This document shows positions 1 through 6,690 of a stretch of 7,030 nucleotides of DNA, piece by piece. This DNA is from a bacterium. GTDB lineage: Bacteria > Vulcanimicrobiota > Vulcanimicrobiia > Vulcanimicrobiales > Vulcanimicrobiaceae. The stretch lies in the NCBI GenBank assembly GCA_021807645.1, contig JAKBCP010000041.1:1-7030 (forward strand). Direction: 5' to 3'. The notes under the pieces are model-generated. The model saw nothing but the letters and a program-made list of their open reading frames with translations, was not told the origin of the DNA and searched no databases. The stretch's first letter is position 1. Each line of letters opens with the position of its first letter. Made by a program: the position numbers and the translations under genes.

Positions 1-228
1 GAGCAGCCCTACGCGGAGGTTTACGCGTCGCGCTCGCAGGTTAGAAAGCGTACTGCTCGCACCGTTTGCCACGACCATCGCTAACGACATCCCCGCCGCC
101 TCGGCGGGTGCGAACCCGAATGCCAGCCGCAGAATCGGCACCATCAGAAATCCGCCGCCAAGCCCAACCATCGAGCCGAGCGCGCTCGCCGCAAGCGCCG
201 CAACGAAGAGCGCGAGATCGACGATCAC
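1..228 (-). CDS. TauE/SafE-family membrane permease, N-terminal part (runs off window)
   Basis: Only the first 76 codons are present; the gene continues past the left edge. The start is a GTG overlapping the cyclase stop codon in a GTGA arrangement (4-nt overlap), which suggests translational coupling to the cyclase upstream. The visible protein is a hydrophobic first helix (residues about 3-17) followed by a glycine-rich motif, GSMVGLGGGFLMVPIL (residues 18-33), then a second hydrophobic stretch and an NLRARRVNLRVG segment (63-74). The VGLGGGxLxVP signature and the following SSxxxNxR-type loop are typical of the TauE/SafE (DUF81) family of about 250-residue, multi-helix inner-membrane proteins linked to export or uptake of sulfite, sulfoacetate or other organic anions. 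The substrate cannot be told from this fragment. The Shine-Dalgarno match before the GTG is weak, consistent with coupling. Family assignment is fairly secure; function is not. Confidence 0.87.
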   Translation of the reverse strand, partial: MIVDLALFVAALAASALGSMVGLGGGFLMVPILRLAFGFAPAEAAGMSLAMVVANGASSTLSNLRARRVNLRVGLL

Positions 229-2132
229 GCCGTCGTTGCTTCGGCTGGTGCCTCGCGAGTCGGTACGACGACGTCGAAGATGCGTAACGGCTCGACTTTT
301 CCCTTGACGGTGACCGGATCGAGTTCGGTTACTTTGATGAGATCGCGCACTTCGTTGTAGGTCGTCTCGCTGATGATAATCTGGCCGCCCTTCGCGACGT
401 TGTACAGACGCGCCGCCGTGTTGACGTTGTCGCCGATAACGGTATAGTTCATGCGCGAGCTCGAGTCGAGGTGCCCTTGCACCACCTCGCCGGTATTGAT
501 GCCCATGCCGACCGTAAACACTTTTCGGCCTTGCGCCGACCACTTTGCGGCGAGTTCGGCGATGCGTTGCTGCTGCTCGATCGCCGCGAGAACGGCGTTC
601 TTTGCGTCGTCGGGCGTCTGATAGGGCGCTGAGAAGACGGCCATGACGCAATCGCCGATAAATTTGTCGACGTAGCCCCCGTATTTGAAGATAATCTTCA
701 CCATCTCTTCAAAGTACTCGTTGAGCTGGTTGTAGATATCTTCGGGGCTCATCGTTTCCGACATCGCGGTGAATCCGCGAATATCGCTGTAGAAGATCGT
801 CGACTTGACGCGTTTGCCTTTGAGCGAGAGCGCTCCGGAGGGATCTTCGGATTCGAGAATCTCCGCGACGACCGCCGGGCTCACGTGCATGCCGAAGAGG
901 TTGGTGACGACGCGGCGCTGCGAACCTTCGACGATGGTTCGATACGCAGCGACGAAGGTGACGGCGAGAATCATCGCTGCGACGACGTGAATGAAATCGA
1001 GCCAGAGAAGATGCGTGACGAAGATCGCCATGTCGATCCAGGCATAGGCAAGGATCGTTACCGCCGAAACGCCGAGTGCGATACCGAAGCGCGCCGACAT
1101 GAGGAAGAGCGCGAGGAGAAGCGGTAGGAGGACGATGAGGGTGATATCGATCCAAGTCGGGACTGTTTTAATATAGATGCCGCGCAGCATCTGATCGGTC
1201 AGCCGCGCGTTGACGTAGACTCCCGGCATTTTCCCGCGCGCCGTAATCACGAAGTCGCCGAGCGCCTGCGCGGTCGCGCCGACGTAGACGAGACGGCCCT
1301 TTGCGAAGAGCCGTAATTGCGAGATCGGCACGGTTAGCGCATCGGCGAGCGACATCTGGCCGCCGCCGATAAAGGTTGGGGCGGTGCTCTGCTCGCTGCC
1401 GACGCGGCCGCTTACCGCTTGCGTCGATGCGTAATGCGGGGGAAGGAGAAGTATGCGCCCGTGCAAGCGGGGAACTTTTTCGAAATCGATCTTGTGACCG
1501 AGATAGGTCTGCGCCGCCGCCGCCGCGAGCGAATAGAACGTTTCGTCGGAGAAGAAACCGGAGCCGCTGGTACGGATTTTCGGGAACTGTCCCGAGGTAT
1601 AGCTACCGACGCTATCGGAGCTGGAGAATCCCATCGCCGCGACATGTTTGGCTAAGACGGGAATTACCGGCTCGATCCCGATCTGGCCGGTCGTCGTGGT
1701 GTTCAGGGCATAGGCAAGCACCGTTGGCACTTTGGCGATCGCTTTTCCGAAGAGCGCATCCTGGCGCGCACTTGGGCTGGGATCTAGAAAATCGATATCG
1801 AAGGCGACGGTTTTCGCGCCGGCCTTCGCGAGCCGATCGAGCAGCGTACCGTAGACGCCCCGACGGAAGGGCCACGTTCCGAGGCCCGCACTCGTATGCC
1901 CGCTTAACGAATAGTCGTCGAGCGTAATCATTGCGAGGTTGTTGTTCGGGCTTCCGTAGTTCGGGTTTTTCAACCCGATGCGGTCGGCGTGCGCGAGTAC
2001 GGTGATATGAGCGATGTAATCAGCGAGGCGCGAGAGCTGAGGGTTCTGCGAGTAGAAGGTGGCGACGCCGATGCCGCTTGCAATAAGTGCAAGTGCGAAT
2101 GCGATGCCGAGCGACTGGAGTTTCTTCTTCAC
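225..2132 (-). CDS. CHASE2-domain class III adenylate/guanylate cyclase (membrane)
   Basis: A 635-residue membrane sensor that should make a cyclic nucleotide, probably cAMP. Residues 7-27 form a first membrane helix. About 30-315 is an extracytoplasmic CHASE2 sensor domain (ITLDD at 69-73, TWPFRR at 86-91, FDIDFLDP at 111-118). Three further helices lie at about 327-397, followed by a linker with the familiar MHVSPAVVAEIL (415-426) and a cytoplasmic catalytic domain from about 440 to 622. Catalytic residues look complete: metal-binding Asp450 (SDIRGFT) and Asp494 (IGDC), substrate-selecting Lys490 (DKF) and Thr564 (YTVIGD), and transition-state Asn571 and Arg575 (NTAAR). Lys plus Thr is the pattern of class IIIb adenylate cyclases, a group known to include bicarbonate-responsive enzymes. 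The start is GTG, supported by the GGAGAGG site 7 nt upstream. It follows efp by 36 nt and overlaps the permease gene by 4 nt. The ligand of the sensor domain is unknown. Confidence 0.95.
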   Translation of the reverse strand: MKKKLQSLGIAFALALIASGIGVATFYSQNPQLSRLADYIAHITVLAHADRIGLKNPNYGSPNNNLAMITLDDYSLSGHTSAGLGTWPFRRGVYGTLLDRLAKAGAKTVAFDIDFLDPSPSARQDALFGKAIAKVPTVLAYALNTTTTGQIGIEPVIPVLAKHVAAMGFSSSDSVGSYTSGQFPKIRTSGSGFFSDETFYSLAAAAAQTYLGHKIDFEKVPRLHGRILLLPPHYASTQAVSGRVGSEQSTAPTFIGGGQMSLADALTVPISQLRLFAKGRLVYVGATAQALGDFVITARGKMPGVYVNARLTDQMLRGIYIKTVPTWIDITLIVLLPLLLALFLMSARFGIALGVSAVTILAYAWIDMAIFVTHLLWLDFIHVVAAMILAVTFVAAYRTIVEGSQRRVVTNLFGMHVSPAVVAEILESEDPSGALSLKGKRVKSTIFYSDIRGFTAMSETMSPEDIYNQLNEYFEEMVKIIFKYGGYVDKFIGDCVMAVFSAPYQTPDDAKNAVLAAIEQQQRIAELAAKWSAQGRKVFTVGMGINTGEVVQGHLDSSSRMNYTVIGDNVNTAARLYNVAKGGQIIISETTYNEVRDLIKVTELDPVTVKGKVEPLRIFDVVVPTREAPAEATTA

Positions 2133-2139
2133 GGTCTGC

Positions 2140-2146
2140 CCTCTCC
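2140..2146 (-). promoter_or_regulatory. Ribosome binding site of the cyclase gene
   Basis: The minus strand reads GGAGAGG here, 7 nt before the GTG at 2132. This good Shine-Dalgarno match at normal spacing is the reason for accepting a GTG start for the cyclase. It lies in the 36-nt gap after efp. Confidence 0.7.
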
Positions 2147-2168
2147 GGCGCGATCGCCGACGGCGTGA

Positions 2169-2729
2169 TTAGTTGACGCGTCCGATATAACGCCGATCGC
2201 GCGTGTCGATACGGATGACGGTATCGGGTTCGATGAAGAGCGGGACCTGCACGGTCGCACCGGTTTCGAGCTTTGCGGGCTTCGTTGTGTTGGTGGCGGT
2301 ATCGCCCTTGAAACCGGGGTCGGTCTCGACGATGCGCAGTTCGACGTGCGGCGGGAGTTCGACGCCGATCGCGACGCCGTCGTGAAATTGGACGTCGACC
2401 GACATTCCGTCTCGAAGGAAGTCGGCCGGACCGCCGATGAGCTCGCGCTGAATCGTGACATTCTCGAACGACTCTTGATCCATGAAATGGAAGCCTTCGT
2501 CGTCGTTATAAAGCATCTGCATCGTCCGATTATCGAGCGTCGCGCGCTCGACTTTCTCGCCGGCACGGAAGGTGCGCTCGACCGTCGCCCCGGTGCGGAC
2601 GTTCTTGAGCCGGGTTCGCACGAATGCCGAACCTTTGCCGGGCTTCACGTGGAGAAACTCGATCACAGTCCAGAGATTGTTGTCCAACAGGATCGTGACG
2701 CCATTACGAAAATCGTTCGATGAGATCAT
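2169..2729 (-). CDS. efp: Translation elongation factor P (EF-P)
   Basis: EF-P binds the ribosome between the P and E sites and relieves stalling at consecutive prolines. This 186-residue protein has the normal family length and three-domain layout: an N-terminal KOW-like domain (1 to about 63), a middle OB domain (about 65-126) and a C-terminal OB domain (about 130-186). The N terminus MISSNDFRNG is typical. The tip loop KPGKGSAF (29-36) keeps Lys32, equivalent to the modified Lys34 of E. coli EF-P; the modifying enzyme is not in the window. The EF-P signature lies near the C terminus (LETGATVQVPLFIEP, then IRIDTRDRRYIGR). I chose ATG at 2729 over an in-frame TTG four codons earlier, because family members begin at this Met and a GGGG-rich purine stretch precedes it. 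The gene lies 47 nt after the flagellin stop and 36 nt before the cyclase, so it is probably co-transcribed with both. Confidence 0.97.
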   Translation of the reverse strand: MISSNDFRNGVTILLDNNLWTVIEFLHVKPGKGSAFVRTRLKNVRTGATVERTFRAGEKVERATLDNRTMQMLYNDDEGFHFMDQESFENVTIQRELIGGPADFLRDGMSVDVQFHDGVAIGVELPPHVELRIVETDPGFKGDTATNTTKPAKLETGATVQVPLFIEPDTVIRIDTRDRRYIGRVN

Positions 2730-2730
2730 A

Positions 2731-2748
2731 GCCCGCCCCAATACGGGC
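2731..2748 (-). promoter_or_regulatory. Possible small hairpin over the efp ribosome binding site
   Basis: The minus strand carries GCCCG and CGGGC as a 5-bp inverted repeat around an 8-nt loop, ending one base before the efp ATG. The G-run that would serve as the Shine-Dalgarno site falls in the loop and next to the stem. There is no T-tract, so it does not look like an intrinsic terminator of the flagellin gene. It could modulate efp translation, but a stem this short arises easily by chance in GC-rich DNA. Confidence 0.25.
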
Positions 2749-2776
2749 CGCGCCTCGCGAAGCCCTGTGCAATCGG

Positions 2777-4672
2777 CTAGCGGAAGAGTGCGAGAAAAGT
2801 CTCCGGCAGGGCGTTCGCCTGCGCGAGCACGGCAGTCCCGACCTGCTCTTCGATCCTGCTCTGCGTGAAGCGGGTCGTCGCCGCCCCGACGTTGAGGTCA
2901 CGAATCGTCGAGACCGAGGCTTGGAGATTCAGGGCGGCGAGCGCATCGTTGCTCTCGTCCTCCTGAAGGCGGACGCTAAAGGCGCCGAGCCCGGCGCGTT
3001 CGGCGAGGACCTGCTGGATCGCGAAATCGCTCTGACCGATGGCGTCCTCGGCGGCGAGCGTCGGGTCGGTGCCCGACCCGGCGACCAGCGAGATCGCCGC
3101 AACTCGCAGCGCCCCGGCGGTGACTGCCGGCAGGGAGAGCGCGATCGTATCACCCTCCGATGCCCCGGCGAGGACGTTGAGCGCCGGTGCGTCGGGGTTG
3201 CTCTGCGCGGCGCTCGCCTGCAGCGCCTTGACGTAGGCGGTCGAGCCGATATCGGCGCTGGTAAAGCTTCCTAGCGTAATCGAGACCCCGTCGAAGAGCG
3301 AACTCGTCGAACCGGGAGCCAGCAGCGTCGCACTCGTCGCCTGTTGCTGCGTCGCGGTGTTGTAGAAGCTCTCTTGGACTGCGATCGAGACTCCGGTGTT
3401 GACGACCTGGAGCTTGATGCTGCCGTCGTAGGTGTCGCTCACGGTGCCGTTCCCGACCGGTGCGAGAGCGTAGGCGCCGCTGGGGAACGCCGTCGGAAGC
3501 GAGAGCGTGTACGAGTTCGAGGTATAGGAAAGAACGGTTCCGATGTAGACTCCGGCGGGGAAGTTGCCGGCGTCGATGATGTCGACTTGTTGCCCCGGCG
3601 GTGACGGATTGCTGACGGTGCCGTAGGTGATCGTGTAGGATCCCGGTCCTGACCCGGCGGCAATCCCATCGAAGTGCGAGCTGCCGATGTAGTCGCCGGC
3701 GGGATGTGCGTAGGCGAAATCGGCGACGAAGGTGGTGGGGCCGAGCACTTGTTGTACGGTAACGACTTCGGCGTTCGGTGGAAACGGGAGCTGTAGCTCC
3801 TGGCCCACATAGAGCGGCTGCGCCGTGCCGCTTATCGTTACGACGTTCTCGCCTGCGGTGACCGCGTTTACTAACGAACCGTTGACGTCGTTGCGAATTT
3901 GCGCACCGTTACTCAAGGCTTGTGGAAAGATCGCCGTTATCGTGTCGTTGCTTGGATCGACCGCGAGCACCTGAATCGCCGGGCCGTTGTACCCCGCGGG
4001 CACGAGCGCGTCGCCGGGAACGAGGCCGACGGTGCTGCCGACGCTCACCGTCTGTGGGGCGGTCGAGGCCGGAACGTTCTGCGTGACGGCATTGTAGAAA
4101 ATCGGTCGTTGATACGCTGGGAGGGTTGCGACGTCGGCGACGAGTTTTCCGAAGTTGCTGCCCGGAGGGCCGGCATTCGTGGCGAGCACGCTGTTGGCTT
4201 GAACCGTCACGCTCGCGGCGACCGCCGGGACGAAGCCGGCATGGCTACCGTCGAGCAACGGCGCGCCGTTAAAGTTGACGCCTTGCGAAATGCGATCGAT
4301 CTCCAGCAGTAACTGTGAGACTTCGGCCTGGAGATTGGCGCGGTCGCCGTTACTCTCGATGCTTGAGGAGGCTTCGACCGCGAGCGTTCGGATGCGCGTG
4401 AGAATATCGGTGACGCTTGCTAAGGCCCCATCGGCGACGTTGACGGCATCGGCGGCGCTCTGCACGTTCGCCTGCGCGCGTTCGAAACCGTTCACGCGAG
4501 CGGTTAGCGATTGCGAGATTGCAAGCCCCGACGGGTCGTCGGCCGCGCTGTTAATGCGCAGCCCCGAAGCGAGTTGCCGGGCTTCGTTCGTCAACCGCTC
4601 GGTAGTGCTGTCCAGCGCGCTACGAGCGGCGTTTGCCGCACCGTTTGAAGCAAGCGAAAAGCTAAAGGACAT
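2777..4672 (-). CDS. Flagellin, long form with modular variable domain
   Basis: Structural subunit of the flagellar filament, secreted through the flagellar export channel. The conserved ends that build the filament core are both present. The N-terminal D0/D1 region (1 to about 145) includes ASGLRINSAADDPSGLAIS (35-53), TRIRTLAVE (92-100) and EIDRISQGVNFNGAPLL (124-140). The C-terminal D1/D0 region (about 490-631) includes LPAVTAG (514-520), STIRDLNVG (588-596) and VLAQANALPETFLALFR (615-631). Arg93, Leu97 and Glu117 align by eye with the Salmonella residues central to TLR5 recognition, while the intervening Glu is Thr96. At 631 residues it is longer than common 270-500-residue flagellins because of a middle region (about 150-490) with three repeated modules. 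I see no cysteine. The ATG lies 12 nt after plsY with only a weak AAGAAG-like purine run upstream, odd for a normally abundant protein. I saw no sigma-28-type promoter in the end of plsY and no other flagellar gene in the window. I give no fliC symbol because orthology is unproven. Confidence 0.96.
   Translation of the reverse strand: MSFSFSLASNGAANAARSALDSTTERLTNEARQLASGLRINSAADDPSGLAISQSLTARVNGFERAQANVQSAADAVNVADGALASVTDILTRIRTLAVEASSSIESNGDRANLQAEVSQLLLEIDRISQGVNFNGAPLLDGSHAGFVPAVAASVTVQANSVLATNAGPPGSNFGKLVADVATLPAYQRPIFYNAVTQNVPASTAPQTVSVGSTVGLVPGDALVPAGYNGPAIQVLAVDPSNDTITAIFPQALSNGAQIRNDVNGSLVNAVTAGENVVTISGTAQPLYVGQELQLPFPPNAEVVTVQQVLGPTTFVADFAYAHPAGDYIGSSHFDGIAAGSGPGSYTITYGTVSNPSPPGQQVDIIDAGNFPAGVYIGTVLSYTSNSYTLSLPTAFPSGAYALAPVGNGTVSDTYDGSIKLQVVNTGVSIAVQESFYNTATQQQATSATLLAPGSTSSLFDGVSITLGSFTSADIGSTAYVKALQASAAQSNPDAPALNVLAGASEGDTIALSLPAVTAGALRVAAISLVAGSGTDPTLAAEDAIGQSDFAIQQVLAERAGLGAFSVRLQEDESNDALAALNLQASVSTIRDLNVGAATTRFTQSRIEEQVGTAVLAQANALPETFLALFR
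3458..4060 (-). repeat. Three degenerate ~70-residue modules inside the flagellin variable domain
   Basis: Residues about 205-262, 276-331 and 345-405 of the flagellin align with each other by eye. Each has a T/V-rich strand ending near Gly-Ser/Thr, a turn of the type (P/V)G(D/Q)xx(L/V), a V/I-rich strand leading to V-L or V-x-x-V, a T-rich strand, and a closing P/A-rich turn with Gly. The turn glycines are Gly220, Gly290 and Gly360, exactly 70 residues apart. Identity is low, so the copies are old or selected for fold rather than sequence. The predicted character is all-beta. They probably form filament-surface domains. Confidence 0.6.
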
Positions 4673-4684
4673 CGGTAGGCGCTG

Positions 4685-5299
4685 CTACTTCTTCGTGCCC
4701 GCACGCCCCTTCAGAAACGGGATCGGGTTCTCGGTTCCGGCGCGTAATCGCTCGATATTTTCGCGATGCCGGAAGATGATGAGGATCGCGACGACAACGC
4801 CGTAGAGCGTCTCCCAGAGCGAGCGCGTGAAGAACGCAAGCGAGGGGATGACGAGGAGGCCGGCGATCATCGAGCCGACCGAGGAGTACGGCGTGAGGAC
4901 GATTGCCCCGAGTAACCAACCGAGAACGGCGACGGCGACCGCAGCCGGGCTCAGTGCCAACGTCGCGCCAAGCATCGTGGCAACGCCTTTTCCGCCGTTA
5001 AAGCCGAGCCACGGCGAGAAACAATGGCCGAGTACCGCCGCGAGCGCGGCGACCGCTTGGATCGCGGCGCCGCTTCCGAAGCGGGCGGCGAGAAGCACGG
5101 GGAGCGCACCCTTCGCGACATCGAGGAGTAAGACGGCGACGGCTCCGCGCTTCCCGAGCGAACGCAGCGCGTTCATCGCTCCGATATTCCCCGAACCTTG
5201 CGCGCGGATGTCGGTGGCGAAGAAGAGTCGCCCAACGACGAGTCCGAACGGAATCGAGCCGACGGCGAAGGCGAAGAGCGCTATGAGGGCGTCGGCCAT
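4685..5299 (-). CDS. plsY: Acyl-phosphate glycerol-3-phosphate acyltransferase PlsY
   Basis: Integral inner-membrane enzyme that transfers an acyl group from acyl-phosphate to glycerol-3-phosphate, giving lysophosphatidic acid, the first step of phospholipid synthesis in the PlsX/PlsY route. The 204-residue length is usual. Family motifs are in order: SIPFGLVVGRL (15-25) leading to GSGNIGAMNALRSLGK (35-50), then GHCFSPWLGFNGGKGVATMLG (91-111), and RHRENIERLRAGTE (177-190). Hydrophobic helices lie at roughly 3-25, 52-72, 77-97, 110-135, 138-157 and 160-176. One oddity is Met42 where most family members have Thr in GATN. The ATG at 5299 lies 5 nt after a GAGAGGAG ribosome binding site and overlaps the end of der by 19 nt; der-plsY adjacency is seen in other bacteria. 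The frame stays open further upstream, but only antisense-free overlap with der lies there. Confidence 0.95.
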   Translation of the reverse strand: MADALIALFAFAVGSIPFGLVVGRLFFATDIRAQGSGNIGAMNALRSLGKRGAVAVLLLDVAKGALPVLLAARFGSGAAIQAVAALAAVLGHCFSPWLGFNGGKGVATMLGATLALSPAAVAVAVLGWLLGAIVLTPYSSVGSMIAGLLVIPSLAFFTRSLWETLYGVVVAILIIFRHRENIERLRAGTENPIPFLKGRAGTKK

Positions 5300-6690
5300 G
5301 CCGTCTCCTCTCGTTCCTCGCCGCGACGCGGGCGAAATTCGATCGTCAGCGGTACGCCTTCGAAATCGTACGCTTCGCGAATCGTATGTTCGAGAAAGCG
5401 CCGGTACGAGGGCTGCACCAAGTCGGGATCGTTGCAATGCATGATGAAGAGCGGCGGATGCGCGGCGACCTGCGCTGCGTAGAAAATGCGCAGCGCCTTC
5501 CCGCCGGAGATCGGTGCCGGATGCGCCATCACGGCATCGCGGATCAAGGCGTTGAGTTGCCCCGTCGGCGCACGTCGGTCGAGGTTTTCGCAAACGTGTG
5601 CGACCAGCGGCATCAGGCCGCCGAGTTTGCGGTGCGTCATCGCCGAGAGAAACGTAATCGGGGCAAAGCGCGCGAACGGCAGCATATCGTAGATCGCGTT
5701 CTTGAGGTCGCCTTGTTGGTATTCGCCTTGTTCGCGTACGATATCCCATTTGTTGCCGACGAGGATGACGCCCTTACGCTCCTCGATCGCCAGGCCGACG
5801 AGGCGACGATCCTGCGCCGTAATTCCGTGCATCGAATCGAAGACGACCAAGGCGATATCGCAGCGCGCGAGGGCGTTGAGGCTCCGCAACGTCGCATAAT
5901 ACTCGATATCGCCGATCGCCTCGGGGCGCTTGCGCATGCCGGCGGTATCGACGAGCCGATACTTTCCGCCACGCCAGATCAACTCGGTATCGATTGCATC
6001 GCGCGTCGTTCCCGCGACGTCGGAGACGATCGCGCGCTCCTGGCCGACGAGCGCGTTGAGGAGCGAGGATTTTCCGACGTTGGGGCGGCCGACGATCGCC
6101 AACGAAATTTCGTCGCTGCGCACGGCGTTCGGCGTGTTCTCCGGGAGCGCCTCAACGATGCGGTCGAGGAGATCGCCGGTTCCTTCGCCGTGGATCGCCG
6201 AAACGACGATCGGCACCCCGAAGCCCAAGCGCGAAAACTCCGCGGTCGCGCTGTCGGCGGCGCTCGGGGACTCGGCCTTGTTGGCGACGAGGATAATCTT
6301 CCTGCGGATGCGCCGAAGGATCGTCGCGACCTCTTCATCGAGCGGGTTTGCTCCCTCGCGCGCATCGACGACGAAGAGGATCGCGTCGGCTGCGGCCGCC
6401 GCGGCCTCGGCTTGGCGACGGGTCGTTTCGGCGAAGGCATCCCCGTGGGCGACCGCCGCTTCCGGGTCGATGCCCGCTGTATCGACGAGGTTAAAGGTGT
6501 GTCCCTGCCACTCCGCAAGGGCGTAGAGGCGGTCGCGGGTGACGCCCGGGGTGTCCTCGACGATCGCCAAGCGAGCGCCGACGAGCCGGTTGAAGAGCGC
6601 GCTCTTCCCGACGTTGGGGCGTCCGACGATGGCGACGGTTGCCGGTTCGACGCGCGCGAGAACCGGCGTCTCCGATGCTTCTAAATCCAC
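5281..6690 (-). CDS. der: Ribosome-associated GTPase Der (EngA)
   Basis: Essential tandem-GTPase factor for 50S ribosomal subunit assembly. From the GTG start it has 469 residues, within the family range. GTPase domain 1 has GRPNVGKS (23-30), the switch segment PGVTRD (48-53), DTAG (70-73) and NKAE (137-140, with Glu replacing the usual Asp of NKxD). Domain 2 has GRPNVGKS (201-208), AGTTRD (226-231), DTAG (248-251) and NKWD (313-316). A KH-like domain follows at about 350-455. The two P-loops are encoded by nearly identical DNA, including a 14-nt exact match (6074-6087 and 6608-6621). The start is chosen as GTG at 6690, since upstream in-frame codons run into the divergent miaB and contain no ATG/GTG/TTG before it. 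No clear Shine-Dalgarno precedes this GTG, so the exact start is less certain than the identity. Der is the first gene of the minus-strand row and overlaps plsY by 19 nt. Confidence 0.96.
   Translation of the reverse strand: MDLEASETPVLARVEPATVAIVGRPNVGKSALFNRLVGARLAIVEDTPGVTRDRLYALAEWQGHTFNLVDTAGIDPEAAVAHGDAFAETTRRQAEAAAAAADAILFVVDAREGANPLDEEVATILRRIRRKIILVANKAESPSAADSATAEFSRLGFGVPIVVSAIHGEGTGDLLDRIVEALPENTPNAVRSDEISLAIVGRPNVGKSSLLNALVGQERAIVSDVAGTTRDAIDTELIWRGGKYRLVDTAGMRKRPEAIGDIEYYATLRSLNALARCDIALVVFDSMHGITAQDRRLVGLAIEERKGVILVGNKWDIVREQGEYQQGDLKNAIYDMLPFARFAPITFLSAMTHRKLGGLMPLVAHVCENLDRRAPTGQLNALIRDAVMAHPAPISGGKALRIFYAAQVAAHPPLFIMHCNDPDLVQPSYRRFLEHTIREAYDFEGVPLTIEFRPRRGEEREETAWPTPS
5305..5312 (-). 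promoter_or_regulatory. Ribosome binding site of plsY, inside the end of der
   Basis: The minus strand reads GAGAGGAG, 5 nt before the ATG at 5299. This strong site fixes the plsY start within a much longer open frame and places it inside the last codons of der. Confidence 0.8.

Noticed and set aside
1376..1927. A 183-codon plus-strand open frame antisense to the cyclase
   Set aside because: Very Arg/Ser-rich composition typical of a shadow frame; the CHASE2 domain is coded on the other strand.
2730..2741. TTG start four codons upstream for efp
   Set aside because: EF-P proteins start at the MISSNDF-type Met, and the purine-rich stretch is best placed for the ATG at 2729.
4673..4900. Sigma-28-type promoter (TAAA ... 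GCCGATAA) for the flagellin
   Set aside because: I searched the minus strand through the end of plsY and saw no convincing match to either box.
5300..5749. N-terminal extension of plsY by 150 codons inside der
   Set aside because: The extension is Arg-rich and unlike any PlsY; the ATG at 5299 has a strong ribosome binding site and gives the normal family length.
5386..6684. A 432-codon open frame on the plus strand, antisense to der
   Set aside because: Der on the opposite strand has unmistakable tandem GTPase motifs. The antisense product is Arg/Asp-rich with no recognisable domain; such shadow frames are common in GC-rich genes.
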